Below, piece by piece: positions 7,179-14,856 of a stretch of DNA of 38,536 bases (positions are counted from its first letter, which is position 1; each line of letters begins with the position of its first letter). This stretch comes from an uncultured Mucilaginibacter sp. (GTDB lineage: Bacteria > Bacteroidota > Bacteroidia > Sphingobacteriales > Sphingobacteriaceae). The position numbers and the translations under genes were made by a program. Location of the stretch: NCBI RefSeq assembly GCF_903893715.1, contig NZ_CAITNG010000116.1, forward strand, positions 1 through 38,536. The letters run 5' to 3'. The notes beneath the pieces were generated by a model. The model saw nothing but the letters and a program-made list of their open reading frames with translations, made no database searches and was not told the DNA's origin.

Positions 7179-7943
7179 TTAGTACAACTTCGGCAAGGCC
7201 GGCTCGCCATCCTTTTCAAACTGCGCGTACGATTTTTTGATATAGGTTATCTCGTCATACTCGTTCCAGTTTTTACAGTCCTGGTAGCTGGGGCGGTAGC
7301 TGTCCATAAAGTTTTTCAGCTTCACATCCTTTAAACCGGTTATTTGCTGCACCACAGCTACGGTAAACTTGCGGCTTATTTCCTGCTGCTGCAATTCGCT
7401 GGTGGCATCCTTTTGAAAACGCCGCGCATTTTTGGCGTCCGAACCAAAAATATTGAACAAAGCATTCAAGGGGCTAAAAATATTTTGCCATACCGTGGCA
7501 TTGCCTCCGTTATAAACGCCTTTTTTGCCGTAATCGGCCATTACATCATTCAGTTCCTGTTTTTTAGTAACGTCTTTAATATCCACCTGGTTAAGCACAA
7601 TGTTTGGCTGCATATATACCACCAGCACAAAATCGGTTATTACCCGTATTTTTTGGTCCGTAAGGCCCTGTTTTTTAAACAGCAGGGTATCATCTATGCT
7701 GCAATTGATCTTAAAGGTGCCCAGGTCGTCGGTAATGATGGTGTTGTTGTTGGCTATATCGGTAAGGGTTACCCCGGCAACACGCGCCGATCCGGTTTTG
7801 TTGTAAACCACTCCGGTTAAGGTAATGGCTCTTTTTTGCGAAAGGGCATCGCCGCAGCAAGCCATCAGCAACAGCAAAAGCAGTGGCCTTAAATAATTGG
7901 CGATATGGTTAAAATGTGGTTTCAATGGGTTAAAATTAGCCAT
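7179..7943 (-). CDS. Secreted carboxypeptidase-regulatory-like domain protein
   Basis: A 254-residue exported protein with an N-terminal hydrophobic signal containing LLLLLLMACCGDA (residues 20-34), where a cysteine may serve as a lipidation site. A CarboxypepD_reg-like beta-sandwich follows (about residues 38-120: ITLTGVVYNKTGSARVAGV and DDLGTFKINCS). This domain is common at the N-terminus of TonB receptors, but here it is followed only by a helical, charged region of unknown function. It is divergent from yicC, and the shared spacer holds a striking series of TTAA repeats. Confidence 0.78.
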   Translation of the reverse strand: MANFNPLKPHFNHIANYLRPLLLLLLMACCGDALSQKRAITLTGVVYNKTGSARVAGVTLTDIANNNTIITDDLGTFKINCSIDDTLLFKKQGLTDQKIRVITDFVLVVYMQPNIVLNQVDIKDVTKKQELNDVMADYGKKGVYNGGNATVWQNIFSPLNALFNIFGSDAKNARRFQKDATSELQQQEISRKFTVAVVQQITGLKDVKLKNFMDSYRPSYQDCKNWNEYDEITYIKKSYAQFEKDGEPALPKLY

Positions 7944-7951
7944 TTACGGCG

Positions 7952-8000
7952 GTTAAATTGTTAAAAGCTTGTTAAATATCTCGTTAACACCTGTTTAACC
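7952..8000. promoter_or_regulatory. Phased GTTAA repeats between divergent genes
   Basis: TTAA cores, mostly within GTTAAA or GTTAAC, occur at 7953, 7961, 7972, 7984 and 7995 (steps 8, 11, 12, 11). Near-helical spacing suggests a protein binding array for one or both divergent genes. The repeats are seen; the binding is inferred. Confidence 0.45.
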
Positions 8001-8016
8001 ATGCTGAATAAATTTC

Positions 8017-8024
8017 TATCTTTG
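8017..8024 (+). promoter_or_regulatory. -7 element of yicC
   Basis: TATCTTTG matches TAnnTTTG exactly and ends only 3 bases before the preferred ATG at 8028, implying a transcript with essentially no leader. Confidence 0.55.
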
Positions 8025-8027
8025 CGC

Positions 8028-8903
8028 ATGATAAAATCCATGACAGGGTATGGGCTTGCAGTCCACGATTCGGGCAGCACAAAATATACCGTCGAAATCA
8101 AATCACTCAACAGCAAGTTTTTGGAGTTATCGCTCCGCATACCGCGTTCCTTTTCGGATAAGGAGTTCCAATTGCGCACCGAATGCAACAAGCAAATAGA
8201 GCGTGGCAAAGTAAATTTGTCCATCAATGTGGAGCAGGTTGCACAAACGGTAAAAGCGGCCGGCATCGATAAAGTTTTACTAAAACATTATTTTGAACAG
8301 TTAAAGTCGGTTAGCGAAGAATTAAACGAACCGGCTACCAACCTTTTTCAATTGGCTCTGGGTTTACCCGAGGTGGTAAAATATGATGATGAGTCGGTAT
8401 CCGACGAGGAATGGAAAATTGTAGAGCAAACTTTTCAAAAAGCTATCAAAGCCTTTCAGCAATTCAGGGCCGATGAAGGCAATGTGCTGGAGCAGGACAT
8501 CCGTTCGCGTATTGATATCATTATGGATAATCTGGGCAAAGTAGCTATCGAAGAACCTAAGCGTGTACCGCTTATCCGCGAACGCCTCAATCAGTTTTTA
8601 TCCGACAGCGTTGGCGGCGAGAACATCGACCGTAACCGCTTTGAGCAGGAATTGATTTATTATATCGATAAGCTCGACATCACCGAAGAAAAAACACGCC
8701 TGAAGGCCCATTGCGATTATTTTATCGAGACGCTGAAAAGTCCCGATGCCAACGGCAAAAAACTGGGCTTTATATCCCAGGAAATTGGCCGCGAAATCAA
8801 TACCATCGGCTCGAAAGCCAACGATGCCAATATGCAGAAACTGGTAGTGGGCATGAAGGAAGAATTAGAAAAAATTAAGGAACAACTTTTAAATGTGCTG
8901 TAG
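8028..8903 (+). CDS. yicC: YicC/YloC family endoribonuclease
   Basis: A member of the YicC family, shown in other bacteria to be an endoribonuclease. The product is 291 residues with the start at 8028, chosen because homologues begin MI(K/R)SMTGYG; an earlier in-frame ATG at 8001 would add nine atypical residues and lies upstream of the promoter. It has the N-terminal MIKSMTGYGLAV motif, a long helical middle and the C-terminal DUF1732 signature (LGFISQEIGREINTIGSKA). It lies directly upstream of gmk, an arrangement common in bacteria. Confidence 0.93.
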   Translation: MIKSMTGYGLAVHDSGSTKYTVEIKSLNSKFLELSLRIPRSFSDKEFQLRTECNKQIERGKVNLSINVEQVAQTVKAAGIDKVLLKHYFEQLKSVSEELNEPATNLFQLALGLPEVVKYDDESVSDEEWKIVEQTFQKAIKAFQQFRADEGNVLEQDIRSRIDIIMDNLGKVAIEEPKRVPLIRERLNQFLSDSVGGENIDRNRFEQELIYYIDKLDITEEKTRLKAHCDYFIETLKSPDANGKKLGFISQEIGREINTIGSKANDANMQKLVVGMKEELEKIKEQLLNVL

Positions 8904-8917
8904 AAAAGTTCATAGTT

Positions 8918-8995
8918 CATGGTTCATAGTTGATGGTTTTTGTTCATCAAGATATTGATCCGGGTTGAGCTATGATCTATGAACAATGAACCATG
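8918..8995. repeat. Inverted repeat at the gmk translation start
   Basis: CATGGTTCAT (8918-8927) and ATGAACCATG (8986-8995) are perfect 10-base complements within longer arms made of gttcatagttcat-type repeats. The gmk start codon (8993-8995) is part of the right arm, so the mRNA could pair over the start. Confidence 0.5.
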
Positions 8996-9568
8996 AGCAA
9001 TAAACAAGGAAAACTCATCATCTTTTCGGCACCATCGGGCGCGGGCAAAACCACCATTGTGCGTAACCTGCTCGGCCAAATACCCGACCTTGAGTTTTCC
9101 ATCTCGGCCACCACACGCAAGCCCCGCGGCAACGAGCGCGACGGCATTGACTATTACTTTATTACCAAAGAAGATTTTTTGCACCGCATTGCCAAAAAGC
9201 AGTTTGTGGAGTTTGAAGAAGTATATAGCGGCACCTTTTACGGCACGCTGCGCTCGGAGATAGAACGGATATGGGACAAAGGCAAACACGTGATATTTGA
9301 TATTGATGTAGAAGGCGGCCTGCACTTAAAACGCAAGTACGAAGAGCACGCTTTGGCCATCTTTGTTCAGCCGCCATCGTTGGAGGTTTTGAAACAGCGT
9401 TTGAGCGGCCGCGGTACCGATAGCCCGGAAAAACTGGAAGAACGTTACATAAAAGCCGAAAAAGAGCTGAATTACGCCCCGCAATTTGATATCATCCTAA
9501 AAAATCACGACCTTAATACGGCATGCGCCGAAGCCAAACAATTGGTGCTTGATTTTTTGAAGCAATAA
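8993..9568 (+). CDS. gmk: Guanylate kinase
   Basis: Guanylate kinase converts GMP to GDP in nucleotide metabolism and salvage. The 191-residue product has the P-loop APSGAGKTT near residue 13, the GMP-binding segment TTRKPRGNERDGIDYYF and the conserved EFEEVYSGTFYGT. It follows yicC and precedes nadD, all on the plus strand, and probably shares a transcript with them. The spacer before the start consists of intergenic repeats whose inverted arm includes the start codon. Confidence 0.97.
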   Translation: MSNKQGKLIIFSAPSGAGKTTIVRNLLGQIPDLEFSISATTRKPRGNERDGIDYYFITKEDFLHRIAKKQFVEFEEVYSGTFYGTLRSEIERIWDKGKHVIFDIDVEGGLHLKRKYEEHALAIFVQPPSLEVLKQRLSGRGTDSPEKLEERYIKAEKELNYAPQFDIILKNHDLNTACAEAKQLVLDFLKQ

Positions 9569-9599
9569 TTTTTTGTTATCTTTTCGGAATAAAGTAAAA

Positions 9600-10175
9600 A
9601 TGAAGATCGGTTTATTATTTGGTTCGTTCAACCCCGTACACATTGGCCACCTTATTATAGCCAATTATATGGCCAACCATACCGATTTGGATAAGGTTTG
9701 GCTGGTGGTATCGCCCCAAAATCCGCTTAAAAAATACGGCGACCTGATTAACACCTACGACCGCCTGGAAATGGCCCGCCTGGCTACCGATAACAGCGAT
9801 AATATAGAAGTAAGCGATGTGGAACTGAAACTGCCGCAACCATCGTATACCATCGATACGCTGACCCACCTCAAAGAAAAATACCCGCAGCATGAGTTTG
9901 CCATCATCATGGGATCGGACAATTTGGTTACCCTGCACAAATGGAAAAACTATAAACTGATACTGCGCGATTACCAGATATATGTGTACCCCCGCCCCGG
10001 TTACGAAAACACCGATCTGGCCACGCACCCATCTGTACACATCACCATGACACCCCTGATGGAGCTATCGGCCACCTTTATCCGTAAATCCATCGCCGAA
10101 AAAAAGAACGTGCAATACTTTGTGCCCGACCCGGTGCTGAAGTTTATTGAGAGCAAGGGCTTGTATAGGCATTGA
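9600..10175 (+). CDS. nadD: Nicotinate-nucleotide adenylyltransferase
   Basis: NaMN adenylyltransferase of NAD synthesis. The product is 191 residues with the ATG at 9600, chosen because it gives MKIGLLFGSFNPVHIGH; the upstream in-frame TTG would add nine unlikely residues. The nucleotidyltransferase motifs GSFNPVHIGH and SATFIRKSI (ISSTxIR-like) are present, with MGSDNLVTLHKWKN in the middle. It lies 31 bases after gmk. The enzyme usually sits in this nucleotide-metabolism context in Bacteroidota. Confidence 0.96.
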   Translation: MKIGLLFGSFNPVHIGHLIIANYMANHTDLDKVWLVVSPQNPLKKYGDLINTYDRLEMARLATDNSDNIEVSDVELKLPQPSYTIDTLTHLKEKYPQHEFAIIMGSDNLVTLHKWKNYKLILRDYQIYVYPRPGYENTDLATHPSVHITMTPLMELSATFIRKSIAEKKNVQYFVPDPVLKFIESKGLYRH

Positions 10176-10179
10176 GTTT

Positions 10180-10212
10180 GATTTCGAATTTCGGATGTTC
10201 AATTTCGGATTT
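10180..10212. repeat. TTTCGGATTT-type intergenic repeat
   Basis: A 33-base stretch containing ATTTCGAATTTCGGATGTTC and then AATTTCGGATTT lies between nadD and the next gene. Related copies lie at 6095-6140 and 38458-38490, all outside genes. Confidence 0.55.
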
Positions 10213-10254
10213 ATTTTTGTGGGATAGTCATGTAAGCTGTTATCTTTTTAAAAG

Positions 10255-10285
10255 TTGTTAAAGCTGACCACATAGCCTAACTTTG
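10255..10285 (+). promoter_or_regulatory. Consensus promoter of the gene at 10291
   Basis: TTG (10255-10257), a 20-base spacer and TAACTTTG (10278-10285) match the Bacteroidota promoter consensus. The ATG follows 5 bases later, so transcription would begin at or next to the start codon. Confidence 0.7.
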
Positions 10286-10290
10286 AGTAT

Positions 10291-10848
10291 ATGAAAGCCT
10301 TCGCCATTGCACTTTCTTTAGGATTTTTTAGCTTTAACACCTTAGCTGCTGATACCACTATTGTGAAGTTGATGCAAAGTGTGGCAGCTATTGATATCGG
10401 GAGGTATTACACCGACTATTATGTATTCCGCAAAGCATCGGAACCACATCTTAACTGGTTTCGTAATGATGAGATACAAAGTGTGATATCCGGTGTCCGT
10501 ATCGAAGATTTTGAAAAACCTGATACGACAACTATGTATTGGCCAGACTATCATTTACCGGGGGCGATATATATCGACAGCAAACATATTGCCACGCCAG
10601 CGGAATTTAAAAAATTTATGAAGAGTTTACCGGAAGTCGATAGTAAGACTGGCGAGATCAAAGCTGTATACAAACCTATTAGAGGAAAGCAACTGGTAGG
10701 ATATTATGTTTTCTCTAAACCTGCCTTCACTGCAGACAAGAAGTTTGCTTTGGTCACAATAGATATGGAAGACTCTGGCTATTGTTATATCCTGAGAAAT
10801 ATTAATGGGAATTGGAAAGTAGTTTATAGGAGTAGCTGGCAGACGTGA
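10291..10848 (+). CDS. Secreted protein of unknown function
   Basis: A 185-residue protein with a clear signal peptide (residues 1-19, ending LAA). The mature part is mixed alpha/beta with many aromatic residues (IGRYYTDYYVF, YWPDYH, YCYILRNINGNWKVVYRSSW). The final NGNWKVVY pattern resembles NTF2-like or SnoaL-like secreted proteins, but this is not secure. No catalytic motif was recognised. It has a consensus promoter immediately upstream and is probably monocistronic. Its base composition is somewhat more AT-rich than the flanking nadD and miaE-like genes. Confidence 0.7.
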   Translation: MKAFAIALSLGFFSFNTLAADTTIVKLMQSVAAIDIGRYYTDYYVFRKASEPHLNWFRNDEIQSVISGVRIEDFEKPDTTTMYWPDYHLPGAIYIDSKHIATPAEFKKFMKSLPEVDSKTGEIKAVYKPIRGKQLVGYYVFSKPAFTADKKFALVTIDMEDSGYCYILRNINGNWKVVYRSSWQT

Positions 10849-10903
10849 TTGCGGCACTTCTTCTTTCGGTCTTTCTGACTTCCGGTCTTCCCGACTAAAT
10901 CGC

Positions 10904-10911
10904 TAACTTTG
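10904..10911 (+). promoter_or_regulatory. -7 element of the miaE-like gene
   Basis: TAACTTTG is an exact TAnnTTTG match ending 4 bases before the GTG start codon, again implying a near-leaderless transcript. No clear -33 TTG is visible. Confidence 0.5.
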
Positions 10912-10915
10912 TCCT

Positions 10916-11515
10916 GTGAGCACAACAACCATCCTTAAACTGCAACTGCCTACCGACCCGCTTTGGGTAAAAAACGTGGTGGAAAGCAATATTGAAGAGA
11001 TTTTGACCGACCATGCTTATTGCGAGCAAAAGGCGGCCAGTAATGCCATTACACTCATTATCCAAAACCCAAACTACCCCGACCTGGTGCAGGAAATGGC
11101 CCTGCTGGTGCAGGAGGAAATGGACCATTTTAAGCGCGTGCACGACATCATCATAGCACGGGGATATAACTTAGGCAAGGAGCGCAAAGACGACTACGTG
11201 GGCGAGCTGTACAAGTTTATAAAGCCCGGCGGCGCCCGCCATACCCAGATGATAGACCGTCTGCTGTTTTCGGCCATGATAGAAGCCCGCAGTTGCGAAC
11301 GCTTTAAGGTACTCTCCGAAAATATCAACGATGCCGAGCTAAGTGCCTTTTACCACGAACTGATGATCAGCGAGGCCGGGCATTACACCATGTTTTTAAA
11401 ACTTGCCAAAAAATACGCCGGCAACATTGACGTGGATGCCCGTTGGAAAGAGTTTTTAGCTTATGAAGCCGAGGTGGTGAAGAATTACGGGAAAAGGGAA
11501 ACGATACATGGGTAA
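10916..11515 (+). CDS. miaE: tRNA-(ms2io6A37) hydroxylase, MiaE-like
   Basis: A di-iron hydroxylase of the MiaE family, which hydroxylates the isopentenyl group of the modified adenosine at tRNA position 37. The 199-residue protein is mostly helical and carries iron-ligand patterns in a ferritin-like order: CEQKAA, EEMDHF, EARSCERF and SEAGHY. The start is GTG, chosen because it gives the family-like N-terminus and follows a promoter element. The gene is convergent with the monooxygenase gene, and a palindromic repeat lies in the spacer. Confidence 0.88.
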   Translation: MSTTTILKLQLPTDPLWVKNVVESNIEEILTDHAYCEQKAASNAITLIIQNPNYPDLVQEMALLVQEEMDHFKRVHDIIIARGYNLGKERKDDYVGELYKFIKPGGARHTQMIDRLLFSAMIEARSCERFKVLSENINDAELSAFYHELMISEAGHYTMFLKLAKKYAGNIDVDARWKEFLAYEAEVVKNYGKRETIHG

Positions 11516-11525
11516 CATCCTTGTA

Positions 11526-11625
11526 CGTCATTGCGAGCGGTAGCGAAGCAACCTCTACACATGCAAATCGATGATGCCGGTTGGAAACCTGTCGCGCAGA
11601 GGTTGCTTCGTGCCTCGCAATGACG
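11526..11625. repeat. 100-base palindromic repeat, copy 1
   Basis: Arms CGTCATTGCGAG...AAGCAACCTCT and AGAGGTTGCTTCGTGCCT...CGCAATGACG enclose a short centre. The same element recurs at 14738-14834. It lies between convergent genes, so the RNA would fold into a long hairpin from either strand and could act as a bidirectional terminator or mRNA stabiliser. Confidence 0.8.
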
Positions 11626-11645
11626 CGATTTTTGATTTCTGACTT

Positions 11646-13244
11646 TTAACTTTTGACTTTCAAAACCCCCATCACATTATCCATATAATTCCTTATGATA
11701 TCGGTATTGATACCGTCGTTGATGAGGCCGATGTGCATATCCGGGCGCAAGATGAGGGTTTTTGGTCGGGGCGAAGTAATCTCGAATGCATCAAAAACAT
11801 GCTGGTTTTTGGGAGATGGCGGCAGGTAGTAAAAATTGAGCAGTTGCGGGTAGGTATGGTTAATCCATTTGGCCAGGCTGAAAAGCTCCATTTCGGCAAT
11901 TTTGCCCATGGCGATGAAGGTAAAACCGGGTTGCGCGCACCATTGGTGCAAGTCAGTTTCGGTTAGTTTCTTTTCATCGAATATAATGAGGTAAGGTAGC
12001 CTGTCGCCGGCCTTTATTTTGCTCCCGCGGGCCAGGTGCATGTTCAGTTTGCTATCGCGATAGCTGATGCCCAATTGCGATATGCGTAAAAAGAACTCCT
12101 CCCTTAATTTTTCCTTTCCCCACAAAAACTTTAACAAACGCGGTAGTATCTTTTTTTTGAAAAGGTTGGCCGCAAAGTTATTCGCCATCATCAGGTTAAA
12201 TGCCCGGTCGGTAGTGTTGAGCAATGTTTTGGCAACCGGGATGCGCTCTTCGGCATAGCTGTCGAGTATGGCGGCGTTGAATTGCCCGCTTACTACCCCG
12301 GCCAGTTTCCAGCCTAAATTATAGGCATCCTGCAAACCGGTGTTCATGCCCTGGCCGCCTATGGGCGAGTGGATATGCGCGGCATCGCCAACTAAAAAGC
12401 ACCGTCCTTCGCGAAATTTTTCGGCCATGCGGTGGTGCAGCTTATAGGTAGTGAACCAGTTGCACTTGGGTATATCCAGCGTCATACCCGTAATAGCTTT
12501 GAGTGATGGCAATACCTCATTCAAAACAATATCTTCGCCCAAACCATCGGGCAGGTTGCCAATAATGCGGTAGTTGTTTTCTTCGGGCATCGGGAAAAAA
12601 GCGGTAAAGCCTTTTTCCGATAGATGGATATGCAGATAATTGCCCGGGTTTTCATCCAAAACTACATCGGCCAGGTAAAACAAATGCGGATAGGTATCCC
12701 CTTTAAAGGGTATTTCAAACTCTTTGCGCACCGGGCTATGCGCGCCATCAGCACCGATGAGCCAGTCGCAGGTCAAGGCAACATCCTCTCCGTCCTGCGT
12801 TACCACAATTTCAACCCTATCCGCTACCAGCTTTGCCGATTTGAATGTGGTGTTCCAGTAAACAGGGCAGCATTTTTGGGTCAGATAGTCGAGCAATACC
12901 CGCTCATTTTTATATTGCTGATATACCAGCACGTATGGAAAAAGGGTTTGCTCCCGGCCAATGGCATCAACCGATAATTTAGCCAGTTCTTCCTGTTTTT
13001 GGTTGTAGATAAGGCCTTGCGCTTGCTTACCATTTTGGATAACGGTATCTGCCACGCCCAATTGCCGGTAAATTTCTAACGACCGCGCCTGCACCGCCAG
13101 GGCTTTCGACTGTGTGGTTGGCCCCTGCTTGCTATCGATAATAAGCGGCTGAACACCGTTGCGCAGTAGCTGCGCAGCCATCATGAGCCCCGATGGGCCT
13201 GCACCGACGATGAGTACTGAGGTATGTTGCGCCGTTAATTTCAT
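11646..13244 (-). CDS. FAD-dependent aromatic monooxygenase (PheA/TfdB type)
   Basis: A group A flavoprotein monooxygenase of 532 residues. It has the N-terminal dinucleotide fold LIVGAGPSGLMMAAQLL (about residue 11), the DG motif WLIGADGAHSPVRKEF and the FAD-ribityl motif CFLVGDAAHIHSPIGGQG followed by MNTGLQDAYNLGWKL. The C-terminal thioredoxin-like region ends with PRPKTLILRPDMHIG, as in phenol hydroxylase-like members. The substrate is unknown; aromatic compounds or polyketides are typical for the family. It starts 4 bases after the RsmI-like gene, so the two are probably co-transcribed. Confidence 0.9.
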   Translation of the reverse strand: MKLTAQHTSVLIVGAGPSGLMMAAQLLRNGVQPLIIDSKQGPTTQSKALAVQARSLEIYRQLGVADTVIQNGKQAQGLIYNQKQEELAKLSVDAIGREQTLFPYVLVYQQYKNERVLLDYLTQKCCPVYWNTTFKSAKLVADRVEIVVTQDGEDVALTCDWLIGADGAHSPVRKEFEIPFKGDTYPHLFYLADVVLDENPGNYLHIHLSEKGFTAFFPMPEENNYRIIGNLPDGLGEDIVLNEVLPSLKAITGMTLDIPKCNWFTTYKLHHRMAEKFREGRCFLVGDAAHIHSPIGGQGMNTGLQDAYNLGWKLAGVVSGQFNAAILDSYAEERIPVAKTLLNTTDRAFNLMMANNFAANLFKKKILPRLLKFLWGKEKLREEFFLRISQLGISYRDSKLNMHLARGSKIKAGDRLPYLIIFDEKKLTETDLHQWCAQPGFTFIAMGKIAEMELFSLAKWINHTYPQLLNFYYLPPSPKNQHVFDAFEITSPRPKTLILRPDMHIGLINDGINTDIIRNYMDNVMGVLKVKS

Positions 13245-13248
13245 TATA

Positions 13249-13959
13249 CTAAGAACCTGCCAGCAGGAAAATAGTTGGTTTTTTATGCAGGTCGGGTATG
13301 TTTTTTTTCCAGTCGGTTATGCTTTGGGTTTTGATAAACTCGTCCTCGGCCGTCAGGTTGCAGGCTATGCAGAAGCGGGTTTTTGGTGAGCAGGTACGCA
13401 GCACCTCTTCCAATATCGAGTTATTGCGGAAGGGTGTTTCGATAAACAACTGTGTTTGGTTAAACCGTGCCGAATTGGTTTCCAGTTCTTTGATGCGTTT
13501 GGCGCGAAGTACTTTATCTATCGGCAAATAGCCATGAAAGGTAAAGCTTTGCCCGTTAAAGCCCGATGCCATCAGCGCCAGCAAAATAGAACTTGGGCCA
13601 ACCAGCGGTACTACTTTGATGCCGCGTTTATGCGCTTCGGCAACAATGTCGGCGCCGGGGTCGGCAATGCCGGGGCAGCCGGCCTCGCTCATCAGGCCAA
13701 CGTTTCTGCCCGATTCCAGTCCTGTAAAAAATTCACCTAAACTACCGCCACGCTGGTGCTTGCCGTAATCGTGGATGAGCAATTGGCTTTGCGCGATGGT
13801 GAGCCCGGCTTCCTTCAGGCACTTGCGCGCCGTCTTTTCGTTCTCTACAATATACTCGCTGAGTTGGTTTATCGTTTCTTTAAGGTATGGGGTATAGGTT
13901 TTGTGCGCCGCGTTATCGGCAAGCGGTACCGGTACTAAAAAAAGTGTCCCTTTTGGCAT
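13249..13959 (-). CDS. RsmI-like SAM-dependent methyltransferase
   Basis: A tetrapyrrole methylase-fold methyltransferase of 236 residues related to RsmI, the 16S rRNA C1402 2'-O-methyltransferase. It shows GTLFLVPVPLAD at the N-terminus, the GLMSEAGCPGIADPGADIV core and VVPLVGPSSILLALMASGF. The first motif differs from the usual ATPIGNL of RsmI, and no C-terminal RsmI domain is present, so this is a shorter paralogue and the target is uncertain. It precedes the FAD monooxygenase gene by 4 bases and is divergent from the gene at 14014. Confidence 0.85.
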   Translation of the reverse strand: MPKGTLFLVPVPLADNAAHKTYTPYLKETINQLSEYIVENEKTARKCLKEAGLTIAQSQLLIHDYGKHQRGGSLGEFFTGLESGRNVGLMSEAGCPGIADPGADIVAEAHKRGIKVVPLVGPSSILLALMASGFNGQSFTFHGYLPIDKVLRAKRIKELETNSARFNQTQLFIETPFRNNSILEEVLRTCSPKTRFCIACNLTAEDEFIKTQSITDWKKNIPDLHKKPTIFLLAGS

Positions 13960-14002
13960 ATTGCAAAAATCATCTTTTTTTTCGTAACTTAAGGTTTTTG
14001 AA

Positions 14003-14007
14003 AGGAG
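14003..14007 (+). promoter_or_regulatory. Shine-Dalgarno of the gene at 14014
   Basis: AGGAG within GAAAGGAGCGC lies 6 bases before the ATG, an uncommon, well-spaced ribosome site for this window. Confidence 0.5.
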
Positions 14008-14013
14008 CGCATA

Positions 14014-14727
14014 ATGAAATCATTAGGAATTAACTGGTTTATTGATGGTTACATCGATTTTGAGCACAAAAAATACGTCCTGCTGGATTATCTGCAGGAG
14101 ATAAACAGCCACTTCGACCGCAGCCGGCTGTACCCCAATTTAACCGACCTGATTTTCCACTACAACAACCTGGTACAGTTTAAAGAGAGCAAAAACACGC
14201 TGCAACAAGCCTTCCCGCAAAGGTTGACGCAGGCGGATATCGCTGCGGTGAAGTTGACCTACAAAAAAATCATCGAAGACGATAACTCGCTGAAGGAAAT
14301 AGAACAAATCATCGGTTACGCTATGAGCCAGATGGACCCGGCCATTAAAACCGGCAAGGAGATATACGACTTTGTGGAGCGCAACCTCAACATCGACCCG
14401 GTAGGCGTAATGCCGCTCATACCCTACCACGGCTATTTTACGCTGCGCAACGGCACCGAAAAAGGCAATTGGGTGTATGAGTACCAGATTACCATATTCG
14501 AGGGCAAAGACGATAAATACCGTGGCATCAATACCCGCTTTGTGGATGTGTACCATGGCCTGACCACCACCCCCGAATCCATCAAAAGCGACCTGATATA
14601 CCGCTACAAGCACCTGCCCAACCCGGCCGTATACCATGTGGAAAGCGAGATCAGTTTCCCGTTAGAGCAAACTTTATTGCCCGTAGCGAAGAAGAGTTTG
14701 GTGAAGTATATATCGCAGGTGGCGTAA
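14014..14727 (+). CDS. Conserved hypothetical protein
   Basis: A 237-residue cytosolic protein with no signal peptide or membrane span. The N-terminal half is helical (LLDYLQEINSHFDRSRLYPNL), and the C-terminal half has strands with GYFTLRNG and YEYQITIFEG. No family was recognised. A clear ribosome binding site supports the ATG start. It is divergent from the RsmI-like gene and convergent with the RprY-like regulator gene, with the second palindromic repeat between. Confidence 0.78.
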   Translation: MKSLGINWFIDGYIDFEHKKYVLLDYLQEINSHFDRSRLYPNLTDLIFHYNNLVQFKESKNTLQQAFPQRLTQADIAAVKLTYKKIIEDDNSLKEIEQIIGYAMSQMDPAIKTGKEIYDFVERNLNIDPVGVMPLIPYHGYFTLRNGTEKGNWVYEYQITIFEGKDDKYRGINTRFVDVYHGLTTTPESIKSDLIYRYKHLPNPAVYHVESEISFPLEQTLLPVAKKSLVKYISQVA

Positions 14728-14737
14728 TCAACCATTA

Positions 14738-14834
14738 CGTCCTTGCGAGGCACGAAGCAACCTCTACACATGCAAGTCGATGATGTCTATCGGCGACCTG
14801 TCGTGCAGAGGTTGCTTCGTGCCTCGCAATGACG
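14738..14834. repeat. 100-base palindromic repeat, copy 2
   Basis: Same family as 11526-11625. The outer arms CGTCC-TTGCGAGGCACGAAG and CTTCGTGCCTCGCAATGACG are near-perfect complements, and the inner CCTCTACACATGCAA segment is shared. It again lies between convergent genes, so a terminator-like role is plausible. Confidence 0.8.
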
Positions 14835-14856
14835 CTTTCATTAGGCATCGTAGCTT

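Noticed and set aside
7344..7820. 158-codon plus-strand open frame
   Set aside because: It lies antisense to the carboxypeptidase-regulatory-like gene, whose domain pattern and signal peptide are real; this frame has no recognisable motif.
14140..14637. 165-codon minus-strand open frame
   Set aside because: Antisense shadow of the gene at 14014, with Val/Gly-rich low-complexity translation and no start context.
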